A DNA stretch of 64,000 nt from Lutjanus erythropterus (Eukaryota; Chordata; Actinopteri; Lutjaniformes; Lutjanidae): assembly GCA_020091685.1 (NCBI GenBank), contig CM034597.1:34403301-34467300 (forward strand), written 5' to 3'. The position numbers and the translations under genes were made by a program. Numbering within the stretch: the first letter of the stretch is position 1; each line of letters opens with the position of its first letter. Below, piece after piece: positions 1-11,400 of this stretch. The notes beneath the pieces are model-generated. The model did not search any database. It had not been told where the DNA came from and saw only the letters and a program-made list of their open reading frames with translations.

Positions 1-293
1 GTACAGACTGACGAAACAACGGCTGCCTTCTTTAACAGCTGCATCACCAGGTAGGTCAAATGCAGCTCGCCCACTAACAATGATTTGTTCTGCGCAACCT
101 GGTGATTTTATCCTGCTGGGAGTCGAATATCACTGGTATCCTGGCGTTTGCTTTTTGGCCTTTATTATATAAGTGTTCACACACCTTAAACACCGTAGCT
201 GCTAGATGTAACATCTCTAATAGAATCTAAGCTGAAGCATTTTCTCCTTTCAGGTTGAGGAAGCGTAAAGAGAGGCTGACATCAGAGGCGTAG
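1..293 (+). CDS. 3' end of an unidentified plus-strand gene (two last exons)
   Basis: Two exons can be read. The first runs from the window edge to 50 and ends at a donor (CACCAG|GTAGGT). The second starts at 254 after a pyrimidine-rich acceptor (CTCCTTTCAG) and reaches a TAG at 291-293. Joined in frame 1, they encode a 29-residue C-terminus ending RLRKRKERLTSEA. A second frame also stays open through exon one but stops right after the junction, so the frame is not certain. I do not recognise the protein. In mammals CLCC1 lies tail to tail with GPSM2, and this gene has that orientation, so clcc1 is a synteny-based guess only. The coding part upstream lies outside the window. Confidence 0.5.
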
Positions 294-1435
294 CAGGTCT
301 TTTATGTGGAGGCACTGACAGGATTCACTACATAAACTAACAATTAATGTACACTATACTGTTTTATTCACTGGGAGGGTCTTAAATGTTTAACATTAGG
401 TCATGTGATTGACTTAAAATGGGAGTATTTTAGTGCTGAAAAGTCCAAATCGAGACACTTAAAGGGATAGTTTGGATTATTTAAGAGTGTATTAACTACA
501 GTAGATGGAGGCGGCACACCCCTTCTTATTCATTTAGCAGATATTTGACTCATGTTACTGATCCACATTTCAGTTTAAATTACTGAACCCTACATATTGT
601 CTATTTGAAACTACTGTGCTATGCAGCGCAACTAAGAGACTCACATTAAAGGGATACCCAAAATGACAATTGTCATTAATACTCATCATGCCGCCTGAAG
701 GTCAGGTTTAGTTTTTAAGCCCATAAAACACTGGGAGATGCTGTAACACCGTTTCCTGTGAAACTCCAGGAGTGTTTTGTGGACTAAAAAACTAAACCTG
801 ACCTTAATTGGCATGAGAGTGAGTAGATAATGAAGTTATTTTTTTAACTCTGCACATAAGAGAACTGCATTTGTTTGTGTTACTGACTTTGTTTTTAAAG
901 AACAGTTCTGATTTGCCAAGCCACACAATAACACAAACAAACTAGCCGATCGAGATGGCGTTAGACCAGCAACTGAGATTGATGTAATGGCTTTAGCTCC
1001 CGATGGAAAAGGCTGTCTGACAGCAAGGTAAAACAGTGAAATATTCTGATTGTAGTGTACACTGAGTCATTTTTTTAGCTGTCTTTTTTTAACTGGCTAA
1101 AATCCATTTTGTGGCTGACCCTGTCCACAGCAGTTAATCTTAGCTGCCATATTGGTACATCACCATTTGCTATAGGTAAAACACTGACTGTGGATGAGTA
1201 CTACATCCAACTCTTCACTTCAAAAAACCTGAACTATTCCTTTAAGCCTGGTTGCAATATGATGCACTTATGCACTTTGTAAATACATTTATTTATATTA
1301 ATATGTACTGTAGATGAAAAATGGTTATGACACTGAAAAATTGTATTGGTTTTTCCAAAGCATGTCATTGGAAGGACTCTGTTGTACATTGAAGATATTA
1401 ATTAACATTAAATAAATGAGATGTGATTTAATTCA
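294..1435 (+). other. 3' UTR and poly(A) signal of the left-edge gene
   Basis: After the TAG at 291-293 there is no open frame. A canonical AATAAA lies at 1411-1416. Most of this UTR (459-1245) is an inserted inverted-repeat element, described separately. The UTR end faces the end of gpsm2, which has a minus-strand AATAAA at 1447-1442, so the two transcripts probably meet or overlap here. Confidence 0.45.
459..1245. mobile_element. TTAA-flanked MITE with ~30-bp inverted ends (copy 1)
   Basis: The left end reads TTAA then AGGGATAGTTTGGATT. The right end is its imperfect reverse complement (AACCTGAACTATTCCT then TTAA). There is no long ORF inside. The ends match a second copy at 5957-7087. TTAA target sites plus inverted ends are typical of piggyBac-type elements, so a non-autonomous piggyBac-like element is the likely class. 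That assignment is inference. Confidence 0.55.
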
Positions 1436-1436
1436 T

Positions 1437-2282
1437 GAGATTTTATTTCTCCATTGTCAGGAGAAGGTATCAATATAAAAGCCAAAACAACATTTTTTTC
1501 CTCAGGCTCATTAATTCCCTGTAAAATCTTGTCACAATAACAACAAAAAAATCCATTTCAGTTCAGGGTGATATTAAATCCATCCATACAACCTTTACAA
1601 TGTAAAACTGTCAAGTCTTTAAAAGCAATATAGGGAAGTAGATTCTATAAATGGCTCCCTAGTCACCAGTGCAATAGTAAAGGTGGATGTGGACCTTTAT
1701 TTCCCAGAGAAGAAGTCAGTTGAGCCTCTGAGTTATAGTTCGAAGTCTGAGATGTACCACTCTGACAGACTTAATGTAATCGAGATGGGCAGAACAGGCT
1801 GTGCAATGTTCCAAGTTTAATTGCTTCTCAGGAAGGTTCATAGTGTGTCTTGTCCATCATCTTAACGAGAAATCCTCTCCAGTTTGGCCGTGCGTCCTTG
1901 GAATAAAATACTTTTAGTTCGCCTTAACCCAAAGTTTGTTGGAAGTGGCTCGATGCAAACCTCCAGAGTAGTTAGACATCACTGGTACAGAGGTCTCTGA
2001 TTAAAACAGGCAGCAGGGGCACCACAAAAAGGTGATGATCCAGAGATGCTGTCAGATATCTTAAAACAAATCCATAGGTCTTGAAAACTAAATTTCCCAT
2101 GATTTTACAGTCACAATGACTGGTTTTGTGTTGTTTCTTGATTTCTTATAGTGTCCCTCATAATCTTCGTTGTCCAGACAATCCAAAAAGGCAGGTATTA
2201 TTAGTATTTGGGTTACAAAAAACTTCATTTAAAAAAGAATCTTCATCTGTTATCCTGAGACAATGAGAAATCAGTCATGGAG
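1437..2282 (-). other. gpsm2: gpsm2 3' UTR with poly(A) signals
   Basis: Beyond the expected stop there is no ORF on the minus strand. Minus-strand AATAAA hexamers occur near 1696-1701 and at 1447-1442. The distal one lies about 26 bp from the plus-strand AATAAA of the left gene. Which signal is used cannot be told from sequence. Confidence 0.45.
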
Positions 2283-2448
2283 TCAGTCTGGTTTGGACTG
2301 GGTGACACCAGGTGGCAGGACTCGCTGCTCCTCCATCCTGTTGGACTGAGATCGCATGATGAGGCTGAAGAAATCCTCATCTGGAACAGTCGGTCCTTTG
2401 TTTGCAGAGGATGGGGCAGCACACCGCTGGTCGTTCCAGCCGGGAGCC
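2283..2448 (-). CDS. gpsm2: gpsm2 exon 16: end of GoLoco 3, GoLoco 4 and stop (frameshifted as written)
   Basis: The acceptor is TGTTTTAG before 2448. The exon opens with GSRL, where the GoLoco 3 DDQR should follow. One surplus base (T at plus-strand 2434/2435) shifts the frame and leads to a TGA at 2379-2377. Past that base the conserved frame resumes with DQRCA, PDEDFFSLIMRSQSNRMEEQ and a TGA at 2285-2283, just as LGN ends. No alternative splice site within a base or two rescues the frame. It is either a sequence error or a real truncating allele. Confidence 0.88.
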
Positions 2449-5400
2449 CTAAAACATTGACAAGAGCCAGTACAGGTATATTAGCTGACGCTTATTAAGA
2501 GCAGCTCGCACTTTGGCAAGTATCCATTTGTGCATTACTGCGAGCTGAAGGAAAACTTGTTAAAAAACAAAACAAAAAACAACTTGTTTGAAGTTTTACT
2601 TTGTGTGTGATCAATTCCATGTTTCTGTTAGAATAAACTAAACATAAATTAAGAATAATCCTGCAGAGTTTAAATTATGGTAAGAAAAATTATTAAGTAA
2701 ACCTGCATTTAATTGAAGAGAAAATGTATTAATCAATGTGAAACAATCTTGTCAGCTATTAAATGAATCAACAACTAATTGATTAATTGCCTAATGGTTG
2801 CAGCTCAAGTTGTTGATCATGCACTAGTTTCTGGAAAATGTGATATCACCGTCAATATCGTCACAGTCCAATACAGTATAGAGACTTTTTTCCATTATCA
2901 GTACATCTGTCTAAATTTCTTGATCAATCGATTTGTTGTTTGGCCCATAAAATGCAGATCACTGTTTCCAATAACCCAACGTGATGTTGCAGTTTACTGT
3001 CAGAGGAGTAAGAAACCAAAAATTCATACTGGAGAAGCTAAAGACAGAATGATGCCAGTTTTCCTTGAAGGAATCAAAATAATTGCCAATTAATTTAATA
3101 TGTGACAACTAATCTATAAATCAACTAATTGTTGCAGCTCTAATTGTTTCCCATCATGCACTAGCCACTTGATTGATGTGACACTACAGGCAGTCATGTG
3201 TAACACTGATGCTGCCTTCCAGACAACCTCGGAGGTCAGAATTTTCCCTCCTCCTGCTAGGAAAAGTACAACAAAATGTTTAATATTTTCGGAACATCAT
3301 AATTCCTACTAGTGAACTTGGCAAATACATCTACCCCGACTTCATAAAGAAGCAGCTGTAGTTTATGTAGTTTATACTTATTATGCATCTAAACTATTGT
3401 CAGAATATGTCACCATATAATAAAATGTATAATGGTGTCTGGTGCCTCACATCCTTTTTCCTCCTCTGTGTTGTTTATGTAAGAAGGCTGCACTGCTGAG
3501 GGCTCAACTGAGAGTGCTCGACAAAGAAACTCATCAATTATTCAGGTTCAGCCATGTTTTTTGTTTACTCTTGGCGTTGTGCACCTGGGAGGCTTAGAGG
3601 TCAGAGGTTGGACATTTCTGCTGGGAAATTCCGACCTCCGACATCGTCTTGAAAGCAGCATGAGTCAGACTTCACCATCTTTATCTGGAATTGGCCAATT
3701 ATTTTGCCCTAATATATCAGTGACACACTGGGAGTCTCAAAGACACTGTGGGTGGCTCAGGTCAGAAATAAGAGCATCAAAACAGATACTCTCAGCCTTT
3801 ACGCTGTGGGAAGGTGTAGAGGAGATTCTTGAAGGGTTCTATTCAAAGCAATTTGTAAACAAAGTAATTACAGGATTGTACACTCTGCAAAATAATATCT
3901 GACTTTCCAAAAAGTGGCTGAAAAGGATGTAGGTCAAGCTTTCTTTTACAGGTCTGTAATTTCACTATAAAGTCCAAGAAGTTTCCCTGAAAGAGTTATG
4001 TAATATGGCCCTAATTATACAATAGAGACTTGTAAGTGGTGCACTTCAAATAAAAAAAAATCCAAATGTGAGGTATAATGAACAGTGAGCAGGTTATTAC
4101 TGAGAAATAAACCCCTTCAGGAAGATTCAAGACCCTTCCACTTCAAAGGGTCCTTTATTTTTCAATAATGACCCACTCTCTGTGCATCATTCTGCTTATT
4201 CCACCTGCTACTCACTAAAAAATATAGATTTTATTGTTTCCGCTAAGTTCTCAAGAGCTATGATCAGAACTGCATCCATAGCAGTGGTCTGCTTTTCAAA
4301 GATAACAGACCATATAATGGCATAAATGACCAATCAGAATCAAGTATTCAATAAAACCATGTAATAAACATGGAAAATTAAGTTTCTAATAATAACTTTA
4401 TACTAAAGTAATATTAATTTGGCTTTTAATGGATCAGCTCTTCAAAAGAAATTTGTCTTTCTTTCCATAATTAGTATCGAACTATGCAGTTCTTTCAAGG
4501 AGACCTCTTGAAATATATTAAGAAATTACAGACCACTAAATTAAAACGTTACTAGAATTCAGAGCTGCAATGATTAATAGATTTATTCAATTAATTGTAC
4601 TATTTTGACAATCTGTTTGAATTTTTACTTTTTTAATTAAAAAAATCTCTCAGATTTCAGCTTTGCTCCTATCTGACAGTAAACTGAATATCATTTTTAG
4701 ACCAAACAACTAGTCGATTAATCAAGAAAACAATGGACTGAATAGTCAACAATGAAAATAATCGTTAGTTGTAGCCCTCCTAGGATGTATATTCCTGGGC
4801 AGCAAACGATATACTGGATTTATTTTTCTCACCTGGCACTTCACTAACATGTCGAAGAAGACGTCATCCCCCTCTGGCTGCTCAGCGCTTGCTTCGAGAC
4901 GACTGTACAGGGAGGGTGTGAGAGGCGTATCTGCACTGGGGTCCAGGGCTGGAAGGAGAAATCAGCATCAGTCACGGTATGATCAATACGGCTGTAATGA
5001 TGGAGATAACAGCATTGGGCAGAACTTCCTGCTTCATTACCTTGAGGGTGGAGTTGGTCTGTGCTGGAGGTGGAGGGTGTACGCAGCGGGTTGGAGGTGC
5101 TGAGACGTAAGCCAGGAAAATGGCTCAGGCTTACTCGTTGGTCGTCCAGACGACGGGCCTGGGAGCTGGCCAGCAGCTCCAGGAAATGACCAGGATCCTG
5201 CAACGGTGTTTCGCAATCCGAAATAGCTACAAAACAAGAGATAGTGATTATCCGAGGGAGATTTATAACAAATGGAGGGTGACAGAGAGTTATGCCTTTT
5301 ACTCCTGTACAGGGATGAGTATTGTAAGGATTTTATTTATGCTGATGATGGAATGAAAACATGTGAAAAGATTAAATAGTTAATTTCTTGCAGAAATAAA

Positions 5401-8400
5401 CTGTTTCCTGAGTTACTGCATTCAGCTGCATTTTCATCAAATTGAGTCAAAGTGAGTCCTCACTTTTGACCTTTGAACTTTTGCCCTGTCAGCTGATTAT
5501 GTAACATTACATAAATACTGATAGCAGTATTGTTTCTCCAGGAGCTTATCAATATTTTAGGACTGACCACTCAGGAACAGATGCCATTTTAGCACCAGTT
5601 CTCAATACCCATCCCCATCTACCCAGCATTTCATTGTGATTTCGTAGAAGGTAAGTACAATGTAGAGGAAACAAGTACAAAAGAGAGTTTGAGAAGGATG
5701 AGACTCTAAGGTTACAGTTATTCAATGAAATTTTAGGCAACACTCCACCAAAAATCTCTTGAGCGCCAAATATTTCCAATAGACTTGGATGGCTGTTGAA
5801 AAAAATTTAGTTTCATCCTTCATGGAGCGTGTAGGCTGTTATAAACTTGGATTCATGACAGTTACTGTGGAGCGCAGTAGTTTTCAAGATGGGCAAAAAG
5901 GTCCATAGAAGCTGCTTTACTCAGTGAAGGAAGGATGAAACCACAAACCTTGTACATTAAGGGATAATTCAGATTATTTGAAGTGGGGTTGTATTAGGTA
6001 CTTAACTATAGTAGATGGAAGTCAACATGCCCTCAGTCTTGAGAAGTAGACAGCAGTACGAGCACACAAGCTAATCAATGTACTGCTGCGGACAGGGCCA
6101 CCAGGTAAAAAATGTATTTTGGCCACCTACATTTTTTTGAGTGGCAATATCAGTTTAAGTATACACTATATTTAGAGTACTTTACTTTTGCAAAGCATAG
6201 GATGGTTTAACTCCATAGGAGAACCATAATTTCACCTTGCAGAACACAGGAGTTGCTGAAATACCCCTGCCTCAATTTGTTAGTGTTATTGTGCGACTTT
6301 GGTGTATCTGAACAAACATTTTAAAACACTGAAGTCACACAAAAAAAACAAACAAACTAACCAACTGAAGCAGCAGTAGGCCAGCAACTCCCATGTACTG
6401 CGAGGTAAAATTTCTGATTTCAGCTGTGGAGTTTGGTTGGTAAAACAAAAACGATGAAAATATTAATGTTGTACTGATACCAGCATTGGAAAATGCCTCT
6501 GATACCATTTTAAAATTCTGGTATTAGTATCTGCGAGTACGCAACATACACGCACTGATCCAGTACCACGTAACTGATTTAACCTAAAACAGGATGCTGC
6601 TATTTCTGGCAGCGTCCTGTACATTTTTTCCCCCATGATGGCGAAGTCATGTTCTTCTTTATTTGTTCACATTCATAAAAAGTTTAACCTGAGCGAGACT
6701 ACACAACAATGATAGCAATCATATCACATTCTTACAGGAAGAGTTGTATGAAGCTGTTAAAAGGCATGTTTTTATGCACTGGCATCGGATCAGTATTCAA
6801 TATATATAGGCCAACCTATATGCAAAGTTCAGGTATCAGAATCAGCATTGGGAAAGAAAGATGGTATCAGAACATTCCTAGAAAATATTCTCAATATAGC
6901 GTGTAATTAAACTGATGAACACTTAAACTTAATTTTTTTGGTGAGCCCTTTTTAGCTAAATTAAATTTTGCTGCTGACCCTGTCTGCTGCAGTACATTTC
7001 TTAACTTACCACAATGGTACTCCTGCTGCTTCTCCAAACTGGTACTTCATACAACCCCACTTCAAAAAATCCAAACTATCCCTTTAAGTCACACAAACAA
7101 CACAAAGGATTCATTGCACAACATTTAGTAGGCACAGGACACATCTGTGGACATGCTGAATTCACACCATGTAGTCAAATAATAAAAGACCTTCAAGAAT
7201 AAATTTCTTTTCCAAGCCTCCACTTGTATTTCTCCTTGAAAGATAAATCAGAAAACAAATTGTTCTATTATATATGGTGTGAACACAGAGGAGAGCACGA
7301 GGGACTGACTCACATTTCCTTTCAGCTACAGGTGGGGTGGAGGAGGGAGAGGAGTTAGCGGGGAGATGGCTCTGGCCATCCAGTAGGGAGCACCTTTGGT
7401 CGTCCATTCTGTTGCCCTGGAAACGAGAGAGGAGGTCGAAAAAGCCGTCCTCTCCGATAGTGTCCCGTGATCCTGGCTACAGTGTTGAACAAAACAAACA
7501 CACTTAATTATCTGAAGCAATTTCTGACATTATTTAGAATAAAACTCTCCTGTCACAGAGGACATTTTTAGTTCAGGGCTAATTTATCAACTAGCAGAAA
7601 ATTAATCAACTATTTTGAAGAATCTGAATAGTGTGGGAAATTGTGACGGATGGATGGACTCCAATAGATGATGGATTATTTTCTGTCATAATTAACAGAG
7701 GATTCAAAAGAAAACCAAAGAAATCTGTTATTTGTAGGCCTATTGTTGGATTATTTCAATAACATGGATTAAAACAATCACTTTCAAAGGGTCAAAGCTG
7801 AGCTTTGCTGTAGAGTTAGAAGATATTGGTTTGTTCTTGAGCACCTTTGAGATACAGTTTCATTGCAGCAGTATTAATTTTGTTCACTAATAACTTTCGT
7901 TAGGTTTTTTTCAGAGGAAAATAAGATGATAACTAAATAAAAATAATTCATGATAAAAAACAGTGACACATCCCTTTGTGTGGTAGGGAGGTTAGATGCA
8001 CACAGCTGTATAGTACTAATATACCAAGGAAGTCAACTAGCATGGACTTTCTGCATAAACTGTATAAAAATGTCCATGCTTGGGAGGAAAACAGACATAT
8101 GGATAATTTTCACATTTGATGTCTAGGAAAACAAGACCCCGCATGATCCGCCTGGAGCAATAATTATTGGTAAAACACAACAAATGTGAACATTTACAGA
8201 CAAATCATGAAATTCACACAAATGTAAGCTCAATTTTTTTTTTTTGTTTTTCAAGCTAACGTTATTTTATCCATGAACCAGAGCTGATGCATTTTTGCTA
8301 AACTTGAAATACAATACAAAATAAAAAAAACCCACTGTTGTCTTGTACTGATAAGAGCCAAATATTTTCTGAGGTCGCACTTTGTGTAAAAAAGAAAGAA

Positions 8401-11400
8401 ACACTGAAATAATGCACTGTAATTTAGCGAAACCCATTTTAGACTACTTCAGATTTTTAGTTTAAGTCACCTAAAATGAAAACAATTTGGATGACTACAA
8501 CATGGCTAAAATTAAATGGTATTTCAGTCAAAAGACTATGACTAAACCTAAATCAAAATTAGCTGTCAAAATGAACACTGCACTGCAGTGTTTGGATGCA
8601 GGGAGGGCAAAATGTTGCAAAATTCTTTAAAAAGCTTTTTTATTTGATACAAATGATTTTCTTTTTTTAATTGACTTGACTTTTCTTTCACATAAACTGG
8701 ATTCTGACATTGTTTGGGAACATGAGTCAGAAATGATCTCATATTGCAAAACCAAAACATTTCCTCCTCCAGTCTTCACTCTGCTGTGAGAAAAATCTCT
8801 GGGAGTGAGGCTGTGTCCTGGGACTCATGTTTTACTTAAAAATTTTCCTTGAGGGTGAATCATTGCTGCTCATGAGCCTCTTGTGGGTTCAGGGATGTTA
8901 TGAGTGGGCAGGACAATCTGCTGTGTTTAGAAATACCTTTATAGACACTGGTGTGTCCAGCTCAGGAGCCGAGTGCTCGGTGTGGGCTTCATGCTGCTCT
9001 TTAGGAGATGATTTGTTGTTCTTCTGCTTCTTGCTTTTCAGCCGGTGGAAGAGGAAGAGTTTAGTCGAGGCCTTCATATTGCTGTTTTTAGAAGACCCAG
9101 GGAATACTTCCTCATCCCAGTCCTGTACAGTCAAGGTGCATAAAGAAAAATCATTTTAACTGAACCAATGTCTGATGTTTTCCCCATATTAATATTAGAG
9201 GCTGGTGAACAGAATCTTGGGGTAAAGGGAAATTAATTATTTTACACAAAAACACCAATATCTATGAGACTGTGCCTACTTTTGTCTGCATGTCATTGAA
9301 GCCGTAACACATGGCTGATTACTGACCACTTACATTAAATTAAGACATTTGCTGTCTAAATATAAAGCAAGGAATCTTTGTGTGTGTCTGCATGTAATTG
9401 GCCTACACCATGGCCTAAACATGTTCAGTATTAATAAATTTTGAATGAACAGGCAAACACACTCTGAGCAGCAGCTGGTGCTGGCACTCATTGACATAAT
9501 CAACGTCATCAATTACGACAAAGGTGCATCACAAAGATGACTGTTCCCAATCAGATGATGACCTCCCCACCCCCCGCATAACAAGCTTAACTTAGAAAAC
9601 CTCTTTTGGGAAGAGAGAGAGAGACCCCGGGGGGGGGGGGGACACACACACACACACACACACACACTGCATACTTCACATATATGATAAGTGTTTCTAT
9701 ACGTACTGGATGTGATGATGAATCTACGGTTGGATTTTTGTCAGGACTTGGACTCAGTTCCAGGTTCTCTGCACTGCCTCTTGTCCTTGATGGAGACTTG
9801 GCCCCTGAAACAAAAATACCAAATTCAACACTGTGGTTTTAATATTTACACAACAATTTCACAACTACAGAACAAAAGTGATTTAAAACGGTGCCCTGTA
9901 GACTTGAATTGTCACAATACCAGAATACAAATTTTAGTACAATACTAGTATGAACAAAATAATCATTTTTCTTTTTTCCATAGTATGAAAAGGTATTGAG
10001 TCCTAGGTTGTCTGGTTTTGCTGCGGGCCAAATTTCAGGCAGGACAATAAAGATTGAACTCAATGATATTTTTAGAGCTTCTGTACTTTAGATACTATAA
10101 TTAATTGATATTGTATCATCTGAAGAATGTATCGATACTTTTGAGAACCTTAACTTCCACACAATAATCTGCAAAGATGATTTTTGAAGAATTTTAAATC
10201 TTGCATTGTTTGCATTAATTTTTATTGGCATGCAGTTTTTGCATCACCTGTGCAGATGTGAGTGCACGAGACAAACAAACCTACTAATAAATAACTGAGT
10301 CTTTTATGACCTGTGAGGTCTAAAACCACACAGGGTGCCTTTAACAAATCATCATAACAAAAGGCAGCCTTTTTCTGGAGAATGGAAGAAACTGATTTTC
10401 CACAACACAGACTTGTACATCTCTAAAATGTGGTCATAAAGAGTTCAAAAGATAATTTAACTCTTTTCAGAAAACATGCTGAAATAATACAATCCCACAG
10501 CTTCATAACTGTAATGACATGTTGCTCCGTGTTCCAAAATGTATTTGTCAGATTGTCCTGACAATGACAGCCTGTTCTGAGGAGTGCAGATGTACCTGAG
10601 AGGTTGGGGTAACCCTGAAAGCTTCCTGTCAGAGCAGAGCTGTTAGTGTTGGTGTTGTAGAAAATGTTGGGATTGAAGTTGGATTTGGACTTCAGGCCTA
10701 CGACCAGCCGTAGGTCGGACAAGTTCATCCTGGCTGTCACCTCGCTGCTTTTATCTCCAGTCTGCAACAGTGAGAATTTATTAATGGAAACAAAATTAAT
10801 GTGAGCATGACTGTAAAGACAAATGTGGGATTCACTTTTACACTTTGTAGACTGGATGTCCATAAAAATCCCTTGTGAATGTCTACATTCAAATACAAAG
10901 AAGCTATTATTCCCTGCTGTTCCCCATATAACCAGTAGAGGGGGGTGTGGCCTGATGGCAGCTACTGATTGGACTCTAGAGGGAGGAGGTGAAGCATAAA
11001 CAGTCACCTCTTTGGCAATTTCCAGATGTTTCTCAGCGAAGTACATGGCTTGCTGATGATTCCCCAGGGCGGTGTGGGCATTTCCTAGACTCCAGTATGC
11101 TCTTCCTTCACCGACTCTGCAGAGAGAGACAGAGAAAAAACAGGCTGAGCGACTTCAGATGAGATTATGCAAGAAGGGGAAGGGCATTTGTCAAAACTAT
11201 CGCACAGTACGATCACAAAAACCTGATCTTAACATCAGATTATGCTCATTTTGCAACAACTCCATATTTACAGTATCAGCCCTAAAAATCGACCTCACCT
11301 CTATTTTTTATACAAGAATATCATAGGTTCTACTTGTAGGAATAGGAATAATGTTTGCATCAGTAAATAGATATTTTCATCATCAACAATCGCAGAATTT

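Noticed and set aside
2277-2498. 73-codon plus-strand ORF
   Set aside because: It lies antisense over the last gpsm2 exon, whose minus-strand reading matches LGN.
10423-11046. Single 207-codon minus-strand ORF
   Set aside because: It joins gpsm2 exons 9 and 10 through an intron that happens to be open; the splice sites and phases show two exons.
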